Shown here piece after piece: positions 1 to 6,385 of a DNA stretch of 19,855 bases (the stretch's first letter is position 1; the number at the start of each line of letters is the position of its first letter). Source of the DNA: Anaerolineales bacterium (GTDB lineage Bacteria; Chloroflexota; Anaerolineae; Anaerolineales; Villigracilaceae). Made by a program: the position numbers and the translations under genes. The notes under the pieces are model-generated. The model ran no database searches and was not told where the DNA came from. It saw nothing but the letters and a program-made list of their open reading frames with translations. The stretch lies in assembly GCA_029933275.1 (NCBI GenBank), contig JAOZOM010000007.1:1-19855 (forward strand), read 5' to 3'.

Positions 1-2
1 TC

Positions 3-128
3 CGCTATATGCACACGCCCGTTGAAGTGGTGGCAACAAAAGATATTCAGCGCACGGCGCGTTTGCTCGCAGAGTTTGTTGCGATGCTAGATGAAGACTT
101 TTTGGAAAAAATCGTTTGGGATGATTAA
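3..128 (+). CDS. M42 family metallopeptidase, C-terminal fragment
   Basis: The window opens inside a gene; only the last 41 codons are present. The peptide begins RYMHTPVEVV and ends at a TAA at 126-128. The R-Y-x-H-[ST]-P-x-E segment is the C-terminal metal-binding motif of M42 (FrvX/TET-type) aminopeptidases, in which the His is one of the zinc or cobalt ligands, and it aligns with RYVHSPSEMV in the second complete paralogue downstream. This is therefore a third M42 gene in the same orientation, 79 nt upstream of the next one. The upstream part, including the start and the other metal ligands, lies outside the window. Family assignment is fairly sure despite the short length; the exact peptidase specificity cannot be stated. 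Confidence 0.8.
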   Translation, partial: RYMHTPVEVVATKDIQRTARLLAEFVAMLDEDFLEKIVWDD

Positions 129-207
129 GAACGTATTGACGTGTCACGTTTTTTGGTATCACGCAAACATTTGACACATAAGCACTTCAACACGGGAAAA
201 TGCCATT

Positions 208-1257
208 ATGCTAAAAATTAGAAAAACTCAGTTAAATTTGTTAGAAAAGCTCACCAACGCGGTCGCCGTTTCGGGGGATGAGGGCGAAATCCGCAAAATC
301 GTGCGCGCCGAAATCGAAGGCATCGCCGATGAAATCAAAACCGATGCGATGGGCAACCTTCTCGTTACCAAACGCGGCAAAGGCAAAAATCGCCTCCGTA
401 TCATGCTCGCCGCTCACATGGACGAAATCGGCTTTATGCTCGTCAACAAAGAGAGCGATGGTATCTTCCAGTTTGAGACCATCGGCGGGATAGATCCGCG
501 TCAACTGGCGGGCAAGCCAATTCTTGTTGGGCGCGAAAAAGTGCCGGGGGTAATTGGCTCTGCTCCCATCCACCTCGTCAGCGCGGATGAACGCGGGAGC
601 AAGATTCCGCTCAAGTCCCTCCGAATTGATGTGGGGCTGGGCAAGCCCAAGGTCAAGGTCGGTGATCGGGCGACATTCGCCACAAAATTTTTGCGGATGG
701 GCGATTCGATTCGCGCGAAAGCATTGGATGACCGTCTCGGAGTCGCCATCTTAATCGAATTATTAAAGAATGCGCCCGCGAATATCGACTTGCTTGCCGC
801 CTTCACCGTTCAGGAGGAGTTGGGCTTGCGCGGTGCCAAAATAGCCGCCCACGCCCTAGCACCAGATTTGGCTCTCGCCATCGATTCGACCCCCGCCTAC
901 GATTTCCCGATGCACGATGGGAGCGAAAATATCCGTTACAACACCAAATTGGGCGCAGGACCCGCAATCTATACGCTAGATGGACGCACGCTCTCTGACC
1001 CGCGCATTATCCGCTGGTTGAGCGAGACCGGCGATGAGAAGAAAATCCCCTATCAATATCGGCAACCCGGTGGCGGTGGCACAGATGCGGGGTCAATACA
1101 TCTCTCTCTGGCAGGAATCCCGACTGGCTCGGTTTCTGTGCCGGGGCGTTATGCTCATACCGCGATGGGGCTGTGCCGAATCAAAGATTGGGAGCATTCG
1201 CTGAATTTATTGCATGAGGCATTGCTCAATCTCTCGCCGAAGGTTTTGGCGCGATAG
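208..1257 (+). CDS. M42 family metallo-aminopeptidase (FrvX/TET type)
   Basis: A 349-residue protein of normal length for the M42 family: cytosolic, two-metal aminopeptidases that typically assemble into hollow tetrahedral dodecamers and trim peptides released by proteolysis. All expected catalytic residues can be seen: His70 in AAHMDEIGF, Asp174 in KALDDRLG, Glu203 (general base) and Glu204 (metal ligand) in VQEELGLRGA, Asp226 in ALAIDST and His317 in RYAHTAMG. A GGGGTDAG segment (288-295) matches the family's conserved Gly-rich loop. Start ATG at 208 has a weak GGGAA about 9 nt upstream; no better start is visible. It is the middle of three tandem M42 genes. The C-terminal motif reads YAHTAMG rather than the YxHSPxE of its two neighbours, so specificity may differ. 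Substrate preference (acidic, hydrophobic, basic or glucanase-like) cannot be read from sequence alone. Confidence 0.9.
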   Translation: MLKIRKTQLNLLEKLTNAVAVSGDEGEIRKIVRAEIEGIADEIKTDAMGNLLVTKRGKGKNRLRIMLAAHMDEIGFMLVNKESDGIFQFETIGGIDPRQLAGKPILVGREKVPGVIGSAPIHLVSADERGSKIPLKSLRIDVGLGKPKVKVGDRATFATKFLRMGDSIRAKALDDRLGVAILIELLKNAPANIDLLAAFTVQEELGLRGAKIAAHALAPDLALAIDSTPAYDFPMHDGSENIRYNTKLGAGPAIYTLDGRTLSDPRIIRWLSETGDEKKIPYQYRQPGGGGTDAGSIHLSLAGIPTGSVSVPGRYAHTAMGLCRIKDWEHSLNLLHEALLNLSPKVLAR

Positions 1258-1421
1258 AGTGAACCGCGAAGATGCGAAGAACGCTAAGAAAAACTAAAGC
1301 TATAAAGCGACATGAATGTCGCACCACAATTTTGTACATTTTTTCAAAAACATTCGCGTCATTCGCTAATTCGTGAAATTCGCGTTAAAAAAACACCAAC
1401 TACATTTCAAGGAAATTCTTT
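1258..1421. repeat. Degenerate dispersed intergenic repeat between M42 genes
   Basis: The 164-nt spacer is mostly repeat-like. The left part (1262-1290) is an imperfect tandem of a GCGAAG/GCTAAG word with a period of about 9 nt. The right part (1352-1386) is made of ATTCGCGT, ATTCGCTAATTCGTG and AATTCGCG words, whose complement resembles the left part, so the whole has an imperfect inverted layout. In the middle, GCGACAT (1307-1313) and ATGTCGC (1316-1322) form a perfect 7-bp inverted repeat. I believe such CGCGAAG-type elements are common between genes in Anaerolineae, but copy number was not counted. The Shine-Dalgarno sequence AAGGAA (1409-1414) for the next gene lies just after the element. 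Confidence 0.6.
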
Positions 1422-2408
1422 ATGAAACCATTAATCAAGAAACTGACCGAAACATTTAGCCCCTCAGGATACGAAAATGCCATCCGCGAGGTTATTATCG
1501 AAGAAATCAAAGACTTTGCCGATGAAATCCGCGTAGACGCACTCGGCAACTTAATCGCCCGCAAAGGTTCGGGCGGGAAGAAAATCATGCTCGCCGCTCA
1601 CATGGACGAAATCGGCATCATGGTCAATCATGTAGACGAAAATGGCTTCGCCCGTTTCAGCTCTTTGGGCGGCGTTTTTCCTCAAACTTTGGTCGGTTCA
1701 CGCGTCAAATTCGTCAACGGGACTTCGGGCGTGATCGGCGCGCATTTTCTTAAACGCCCCGTAAGACTGGTAATGAACAACAAAATGTATGTTGATACCG
1801 GCGCGACCAGTCCTAAAAATAGCCCCATCCAAGTCGGTGATGTTGCGGGATTTGAACGTCCCTTTTTAGATTTAGGCAAAAGACTTGTTGCTAAGTCGAT
1901 GGATGACAGAATCGGTGTGGCGGTCTTGATAGAAACGCTACGAGAACTTAAATCTACACCGCACGAAGTTTATTTCGTCTTCACCGTTCAAGAAGAAGTT
2001 GGTGTACGCGGCGCAACCACCTCTGCCTATGGCGTAAATCCAGATATTGGAATTGCGCTTGATGTCACCGGTGCGGATGATGTCCCCGAAATTGACACCA
2101 AAACCATTTTCTTGGGAAAAGGACCCACTTTCAAATTTAAAGATGCCGGCAGTCTTGGCGACCCGCGCGTCATTGAGCTATTCATCAAAACCGCGCGAAA
2201 AAACAAAATCCCCTATCAACGCGAAGTTGCCACCATGGGCGGAACGGACGCACGCGCCATCCAACTCACGCACGCGGGCGTGCCCGTAATGACCCTTTCT
2301 GTCCCCTGTCGCTACGTCCACTCTCCCTCCGAGATGGTAGATTACGGCGATGTGCAAAATACAGTGAAACTATTAACAAAGTTTCTTGAGAAAAAAGTTG
2401 AGCTATGA
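1422..2408 (+). CDS. M42 family metallo-aminopeptidase (FrvX/TET type), second complete copy
   Basis: A 328-residue M42 peptidase, the third member of the tandem cluster. Predicted metal and catalytic residues are all present: His60 in AAHMDEIGI, Asp161 in KSMDDRIG, Glu191/Glu192 in VQEEVGVRGA, Asp214 in IALDVTGAD and His300 in RYVHSPSEM. The MGGTDA segment (272-277) is the family's substrate-side loop. The ATG at 1422 follows a good AAGGAA Shine-Dalgarno with 7-nt spacing. The stop codon overlaps the start of the solute-binding lipoprotein (ATGA at 2405-2408), so the two are probably translationally coupled. It is only moderately similar to the 208-1257 copy (different loop lengths and C-terminal motif), so the duplication is not recent. 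Expected to be cytosolic and oligomeric. Aminopeptidase activity is inferred from the family; substrate is unknown. Confidence 0.9.
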   Translation: MKPLIKKLTETFSPSGYENAIREVIIEEIKDFADEIRVDALGNLIARKGSGGKKIMLAAHMDEIGIMVNHVDENGFARFSSLGGVFPQTLVGSRVKFVNGTSGVIGAHFLKRPVRLVMNNKMYVDTGATSPKNSPIQVGDVAGFERPFLDLGKRLVAKSMDDRIGVAVLIETLRELKSTPHEVYFVFTVQEEVGVRGATTSAYGVNPDIGIALDVTGADDVPEIDTKTIFLGKGPTFKFKDAGSLGDPRVIELFIKTARKNKIPYQREVATMGGTDARAIQLTHAGVPVMTLSVPCRYVHSPSEMVDYGDVQNTVKLLTKFLEKKVEL

Positions 2409-3682
2409 AAAAACCGTTTAACCACAAAGACACACGAAGAAAAAAAGAGAAAAACTTTGTATTTCTTCGTGTTCTTCATGGTAAAAAACTAGAAATTCTC
2501 TCTATCATCATTCTTCTCTCTTTCCTCACGTCTTGTGCCAACTTGCCGAGCATCTCAGCCCCCACAGAAGCCACAACCATCAACCCGGAGAGCATCTCCA
2601 CGCTAGAAATCCCGGCAACAGAAATTCCCACCCCCGAAGATAATACCCCGCAAATTCTGCGTGTCTGGCTACCGCCGGAGTTCGACCCCGATGCTGAGAC
2701 AGACGCGGGAGCCATCCTCCGCACAAGACTAGATAATTTTCAAAAACGCCGACCAGACCTAATAGTCGAAGTGCGAATCAAATCCACCGAAGGACAAGCC
2801 AGCCTGTTCAACGCGCTCATCGCCACACATCAAGCCGCGCCCTCCATCATGCCCGATTTAGTTGCCCTGCCTCGTCCCGATTTCGAGAAAGCCGCGCAAG
2901 AGGGCATCCTACACCCCATTGATGGTCTTACCACTCTCCTAGACGACCCCGACTGGTTTCCCTACGCCCGCCCGCTTGCACATATTCAAAATTCGGCGTA
3001 TGGATTGCCTTTTTCTGCTAATCTGCTGGGATTGCGCTATACGCCTACAGAAGATTTTCCCCTCCCTACTTTAGAAAGTCTCACCGAGCAAGAAGCGCAA
3101 ATCCTTTTTGACCCCGAAAAGAGCGAACTAAGTTTTTGCCTCTATCTCGCATCGGGCATCTCTCTTCACAACGAGGAGGGGCAACCCGCACTAGACGAAG
3201 CCGAGCTAACCACCTTGCTCACCTTTTATCAGAGCGATTTGGTTACGGAAGCAGAAAGCGAAAAAATGCTCCCCGTTCTTTGGTCGGATGATTTTTTGGA
3301 TGAAACGCCAGCGGATGCGCGTCTCATGCCGATTCCCGGTCCCAAAGGCTCGACTTGTTCCCTAGCCTCCGCGTGGCTTTGGTCGCTGGCGGGGAGCGCA
3401 CCTGACCTCCAGCCTGCCGCCGTTGAGTTAGCAGAATATCTCTCCGACAGCACCTTCCTCGCCGAATGGACAGCCGCTCTCGGCACCCTCCCCACTCGTC
3501 CTACCGCACTCGACGAAAACGAGACCGCATTCTACGAACTAAGTCTTCTCGCTCAACCGCTTCCGCCAAACGACATTGTTGAAGCCCTCGGTGAAATCTT
3601 CATCCAAGCAACGGCAAACCTCCTAGAAGAAGGGGTTTCTCCAGAAGCAGCCGCTAAAGATGCCTTAGCACAACACCAATAA
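2405..3682 (+). CDS. Orphan ABC-type extracellular solute-binding lipoprotein
   Basis: A 425-residue predicted lipoprotein. The N-terminus is very basic, followed by a hydrophobic stretch (about 29-41) and lipobox LTSC with Cys44, then a Ser/Thr/Pro/Glu-rich linker (about 45-82) and a globular domain starting at ILRVWLPPEF. The fold resembles family 1 extracellular solute-binding proteins: an early beta strand, an FQKRRPDLIVEV segment, MPDLVAL and the GLPFSANLLGLRY segment. Start choice is forced: a TGA lies two codons upstream and no other in-frame ATG, GTG or TTG precedes the lipobox. Residues about 6-26 are encoded by a dispersed inverted repeat (2421-2482), an odd origin for a signal-peptide n-region. 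No permease or ATPase gene is nearby, so the ligand is unknown and the protein may pair with a transporter elsewhere or act as a binding protein only. Confidence 0.75.
   Translation: MKKPFNHKDTRRKKEKNFVFLRVLHGKKLEILSIIILLSFLTSCANLPSISAPTEATTINPESISTLEIPATEIPTPEDNTPQILRVWLPPEFDPDAETDAGAILRTRLDNFQKRRPDLIVEVRIKSTEGQASLFNALIATHQAAPSIMPDLVALPRPDFEKAAQEGILHPIDGLTTLLDDPDWFPYARPLAHIQNSAYGLPFSANLLGLRYTPTEDFPLPTLESLTEQEAQILFDPEKSELSFCLYLASGISLHNEEGQPALDEAELTTLLTFYQSDLVTEAESEKMLPVLWSDDFLDETPADARLMPIPGPKGSTCSLASAWLWSLAGSAPDLQPAAVELAEYLSDSTFLAEWTAALGTLPTRPTALDENETAFYELSLLAQPLPPNDIVEALGEIFIQATANLLEEGVSPEAAAKDALAQHQ
2421..2482. repeat. Inverted dispersed repeat (CCACAAAGACACGAAG type) inside a coding start
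   Basis: About 62 bp. The left arm begins ACCACAAAGACACACGAAG and the right arm ends CTTCGTGTTCTTCATGGT; the arms are imperfect reverse complements around an A-rich to TTTGTA centre. The same family occurs at 13543-13620, also directly at a lipoprotein gene's 5' end. Here the element is read through in frame as part of the solute-binding lipoprotein, giving an NHKDTRRKK-type peptide. Confidence 0.75.
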
Positions 3683-3698
3683 AAGGTTAACGCGCAGG

Positions 3699-3707
3699 TG
3701 TTAAAAT
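3699..3707 (+). promoter_or_regulatory. Extended -10 promoter candidate for ferritin
   Basis: TG-T-TAAAAT fits an extended -10 (TGnTAtaaT-like) about 42 nt before the ferritin ATG. The -35 position (about 3679-3684) is only A-rich. The placement between the lipoprotein stop (3682) and the ferritin ribosome binding site supports independent transcription. No operator was recognised. Confidence 0.35.
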
Positions 3708-3748
3708 TACCCCCGATATTCGATTAATCCCAAAAAAAGGAAAATAAA

Positions 3749-4246
3749 ATGAGAATTAGTGAAAAATTAGCCAAAATGATGAACGAACAATTTGGAAACG
3801 AAATGGGCGCATCCATGCAATATATGCAAATCGCGGCGTATTTTGATGCCCGCTCTTTACCCAAATTTGCCGCGTTTTTCTACGCGCAAGCTACCGAAGA
3901 ACAAGAGCACGCCATGAAGTTTTTACATTATTTGCTCGACGTGGGCGCAGAAGTTGCTATTCCCGCGATTGAAGCCCCCGTTTATGAAATTTCTGATACC
4001 GCCGCCAGCTTCCAAATGTCGTTAGATTGGGAAAACGACGTAACAGCGCAAATCTACGCGCTGATGGATGTGGCAATGGACGAGCGAGATTATGCGGCGC
4101 AAGCTTTCTTACAATGGTTTGTAACAGAACAAATTGAAGAGGTTTCCACAATGGAGACTTTACTTGATGTAGTCAAGCGCGTAGGCGAGAAAAATCTCTT
4201 TATGATTGAAAGTTATTTGACGCGCGATGAAGAAGCTGAAGCGTAA
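3749..4246 (+). CDS. ftnA: Bacterial non-haem ferritin
   Basis: A 165-residue ferritin of the bacterial FtnA type, expected to form a 24-subunit cytosolic shell that oxidises Fe(II) and stores it as ferric mineral. The ferroxidase residues line up with E. coli FtnA with an offset of one: Glu18, Tyr25, Glu50/Glu51, His54 (EEQEHAMKF), Glu95 (DWENDV), Glu127/Gln128 (TEQIEE) and Glu131. No haem-ligating Met like that of bacterioferritin is evident at the usual position, favouring FtnA. The start is well set by AAAGGAAA about 8 nt upstream. It has its own extended -10 candidate and ends at a strong hairpin terminator, so it is probably a single-gene unit. Iron- or redox-dependent control is expected for the family, but no Fur-like box was recognised. 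Gene symbol is by family. Confidence 0.93.
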   Translation: MRISEKLAKMMNEQFGNEMGASMQYMQIAAYFDARSLPKFAAFFYAQATEEQEHAMKFLHYLLDVGAEVAIPAIEAPVYEISDTAASFQMSLDWENDVTAQIYALMDVAMDERDYAAQAFLQWFVTEQIEEVSTMETLLDVVKRVGEKNLFMIESYLTRDEEAEA

Positions 4247-4266
4247 TTTTAAGTAAAGTTAAAAAG

Positions 4267-4310
4267 AAAGCCTCCCGAAGTTTTTAAAACTTCGGGAGGC
4301 TTTTTCGTTT
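4267..4310. terminator. Bidirectional intrinsic terminator between ferritin and DUF456
   Basis: A near-perfect inverted repeat centred at 4285: AAAGCCTCCCGAAGTTTT pairs with AAAACTTCGGGAGGCTTT, giving a stem of about 17 bp with a minimal loop. It is followed on the + strand by TTTTTCGTTT and preceded by AAAAAGAAA, which becomes a U-rich tail on the - strand. It lies between convergent genes (ferritin + and DUF456 -) and can end both transcripts. Confidence 0.9.
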
Positions 4311-4325
4311 AGAAGAGCGTGTTTT

Positions 4326-4817
4326 TTAAAAACTCCAAACCACCCACAAACCAATCATCATCATTCCTAGCAGAAAACGTAAGGCAAAAGCCCACCCCCA
4401 TCCCACCATGAGACCTTTGGTAATTTCTTTTGCTTCTTCGGAGGTGTGCCCTTGATTTTTTTCCGAGAGATAAAGCACAATCGGGGCGGCGATTAATCCG
4501 CCAATAGGGGAGAAAATTAAGCTAACGATAATGCTTGTCAACGCGGCGAGGACTAATGAGATTTTTGCCGCGCCATAATCGAGAGCTTTTTTTGCCATTA
4601 AGATACCATCCAGCGTATTGCCCGCGAGCATCAGAATAGTTATGATGGCAAAAATAACCCAGCCCGTTGTTCCAAATCCGCTTACGATGCCAAATCCCAA
4701 CGCGGCGAGCCAAATAATGACCAAACCGGGGAAAACAGGCATAATTAAACCGAATAACCCGAAAAGCATAACGATTAGGGTAATAATTGTAATGGATGTT
4801 TCTAGCCAAACGGGCAT
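4326..4817 (-). CDS. DUF456 family integral membrane protein
   Basis: A 163-residue hydrophobic protein matching the DUF456 pattern: an N-terminal transmembrane segment (about 7-27), a PVFPGLVIIWLAAL motif (27-40), a hydrophobic segment (52-68), a Gly/Ala-rich segment with FSPIGGLIAAPIVLYLSE (102-119), a short polar loop (120-133) and a last membrane segment (about 138-160). Function of the family is unknown. The start is well supported: AAAGGAG lies 6 nt upstream on the minus strand (complement of 4824-4830). It lies 60 nt downstream of serS on the same strand and probably shares its transcript, which would make it a housekeeping-linked membrane protein, though co-transcription alone gives no function. 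Confidence 0.85.
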   Translation of the reverse strand: MPVWLETSITIITLIVMLFGLFGLIMPVFPGLVIIWLAALGFGIVSGFGTTGWVIFAIITILMLAGNTLDGILMAKKALDYGAAKISLVLAALTSIIVSLIFSPIGGLIAAPIVLYLSEKNQGHTSEEAKEITKGLMVGWGWAFALRFLLGMMMIGLWVVWSF

Positions 4818-4877
4818 GAGGAACTCCTTTGAAGCCTAATGAGTGAAATATGAGAATCAGGCATCATACTAGACGCT

Positions 4878-6146
4878 TCACTTGATTACTTTAACCCCAC
4901 CCATCCACGGGCGTAGAACTTCGGGGATAATGATTGAACCATCTTCTTGCTGATAATTTTCCATGACGGCAATCAAAACACGCGGTAAGCCCATCCCAGA
5001 CCCGTTCAGGGTGTGGACAAATTTATTCTTTTTGCTCCCCTCTGGCTTATAGCGAATATTCGCACGCCGCGCTTGAAAATCTGTCACGTTTGAAACAGAG
5101 GAAACTTCGAGCCATTCGTTGCATCCCGCCGCCCAAACTTCGATATCGTAAGTCATCGTTGCGCCAAAGCCCAGATCGCCAGTACAAAGCTGGAGAATTC
5201 GATAAGGCAAGCCCAATAATGCGACCGTCTCTTCCGCGTCCGCCATCATTTTCTCGAATGCAGCATCCGAATCTTCGGGTTTGACGAACATATACATCTC
5301 AACTTTATCAAACTGATGCCCGCGTTTGATGCCGCGCACATCCCGCCCCGCGCTCATTTTTTCGCGGCGAAAACAGGGTGTGTAAGCGGTGTAGGCTTTG
5401 GGCAAATCCGCATCTTCGAGAATTTCTCCGGCGTGATAGCCCGTCAACGGGACTTCGGCGGTTGGTACCATATATAAATCTTCTTCGTGGTCTTTATAAA
5501 GATTATCGGCAAATTTAGGCAACTGCCCCGCACCGTAAACGGTTTCTTTTTTGACCATGAAAGGCGTATATTTTTCGGTATATCCCTGTTTGATATGCAA
5601 ATCGAGCATATAGGCGATGAGTGCGCGTTGCAAGCGCGCCCCCGCGCCGCTCAAGACATAAAAACGGGAACCGGTCATCTTTACGCCGCGCTCAAAATCA
5701 ATAATATCGAGGGCGGGACCTAAATCCCAGTGTGCTTGTGGATTGAAATCAAATTCAGGAATTTTTCCAACAGTCTTGATAACAACATTCTCGCTCTCGT
5801 CTACACCGTAGGGGGTCGCATCGCTCGGGATATTGGGCAGGGTTGCCATAGTGGAGGTCAGTTCTGCGTCAACATCGCGCAAATCATCATCCAAACTTTT
5901 GATTTGATCCCCAACAGTGCGCATCGCGGCGATTTTTTCTTGCCGCGATTCGGCATCTTTCATCCGCCCGATTTCTTTTGAGACGGCATTTCGCTCGGCT
6001 TTGAGCTTTTCCACTTCCCCCAAAATTTCACGGCGATTTTCGTCTAATGTCAAGATTTTATCTACAATTTCTGTGTCGGCTTGACGTTTTTTTAATGCGT
6101 CTCGTACTAAATCGGGGTTTTCTCGTATTAAACGAATATCTAGCAT
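4878..6146 (-). CDS. serS: Seryl-tRNA synthetase
   Basis: 422 residues, typical for bacterial SerRS, a class II aminoacyl-tRNA synthetase that charges tRNA-Ser in the cytosol. The N-terminal 1-110 is the long antiparallel coiled-coil arm that contacts the tRNA variable arm, rich in Lys/Glu heptads (about 33-100). Class II features follow: PTAEVPLT (228-235), motif 2 with CFRREKMSAGRDVRGI and HQFDKVEMY (258-285), and motif 3 NGSGMGLPRVLIAVMENYQ (381-399). Motif 2 reads REKMS where E. coli has SEAGS, a deviation worth noting but within a recognisable family pattern. Start ATG (6146) follows GAGGTG with a short 4-nt spacing. A TTGACA/TATAAT promoter lies about 110 nt upstream with a large inverted repeat in the leader. 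DUF456 follows. Confidence 0.96.
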   Translation of the reverse strand: MLDIRLIRENPDLVRDALKKRQADTEIVDKILTLDENRREILGEVEKLKAERNAVSKEIGRMKDAESRQEKIAAMRTVGDQIKSLDDDLRDVDAELTSTMATLPNIPSDATPYGVDESENVVIKTVGKIPEFDFNPQAHWDLGPALDIIDFERGVKMTGSRFYVLSGAGARLQRALIAYMLDLHIKQGYTEKYTPFMVKKETVYGAGQLPKFADNLYKDHEEDLYMVPTAEVPLTGYHAGEILEDADLPKAYTAYTPCFRREKMSAGRDVRGIKRGHQFDKVEMYMFVKPEDSDAAFEKMMADAEETVALLGLPYRILQLCTGDLGFGATMTYDIEVWAAGCNEWLEVSSVSNVTDFQARRANIRYKPEGSKKNKFVHTLNGSGMGLPRVLIAVMENYQQEDGSIIIPEVLRPWMGGVKVIK

Positions 6147-6165
6147 ATTACACCTCAGGGGGAGC

Positions 6166-6237
6166 GTCTTAAGACTTTAGACCTAAGACTTAAGACTTCG
6201 GTCTTTCGCTGATGTCTTAGGTCTGATGTCTTAAGTC
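6166..6237. repeat. Large inverted repeat in the serS leader (GACTTAAGACC family)
   Basis: Left arm GTCTTAAGAC (6166-6175) plus AGACCTAAGAC (6179-6189); right arm GTCTTAGGTCT (6214-6224) plus GTCTTAAGTC (6228-6237). The inner 11 bp pair perfectly, the outer 10 bp at 9 of 10, separated by a 3-by-3 internal loop. The apical part holds a second hairpin, AAGAC-TTCG-GTCTT (6192-6205). The whole is built from the word AGACTTAAGACC. It falls within the predicted serS 5' untranslated region, about 20 nt before the start. Confidence 0.8.
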
Positions 6238-6256
6238 TGGCATCTTGTGTCGCTGT

Positions 6257-6284
6257 ATTATATACGCGGGGGAGGGAGTGTCAA
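6257..6284 (-). promoter_or_regulatory. Consensus sigma70 promoter for serS
   Basis: On the minus strand TTGACA (complement of 6279-6284) and TATAAT (complement of 6257-6262) are both perfect hexamers with a 16-nt spacer. Transcription would start near 6250, giving a leader of about 104 nt containing the large inverted repeat. This is the best promoter match in the window. Confidence 0.75.
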
Positions 6285-6331
6285 GTAAAAGTAAATTTAA
6301 CGAGATCGAGCCTAAACCACGCGCGTTTCGC

Positions 6332-6367
6332 AAAAAAAAACGGGCGGAAGTTGCCTCCCGCCCGTTT
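6332..6367 (-). terminator. Intrinsic terminator of the malic enzyme gene
   Basis: On the minus strand AAACGGGCGG pairs with CCGCCCGTTT over 10 perfect bp with a 10-nt loop, followed by nine T residues (A run at 6332-6340). It starts 19 nt after the malic enzyme stop codon. Confidence 0.92.
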
Positions 6368-6385
6368 AAAATCATCTGAGAAAAT

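Noticed and set aside
130..154. Intrinsic terminator after the first M42 fragment
   Set aside because: ACGTGTCACGT is a neat DNA palindrome followed by T residues, but as RNA its stem is too short or its loop too small, and the alternative AACGT/ACGTT stem is only 5 bp.
171..207. Promoter for the 208-1257 peptidase based on TTGACA at 171-176
   Set aside because: The -35-like hexamer is perfect, but no -10-like sequence lies at 15-19 nt downstream.
6147..6250. T-box riboswitch in the serS leader
   Set aside because: The leader has no recognisable T-box sequence (AGGGUGGNACCGCG-like) or specifier loop; its structure is explained by the GACTTAAGACC inverted repeat.
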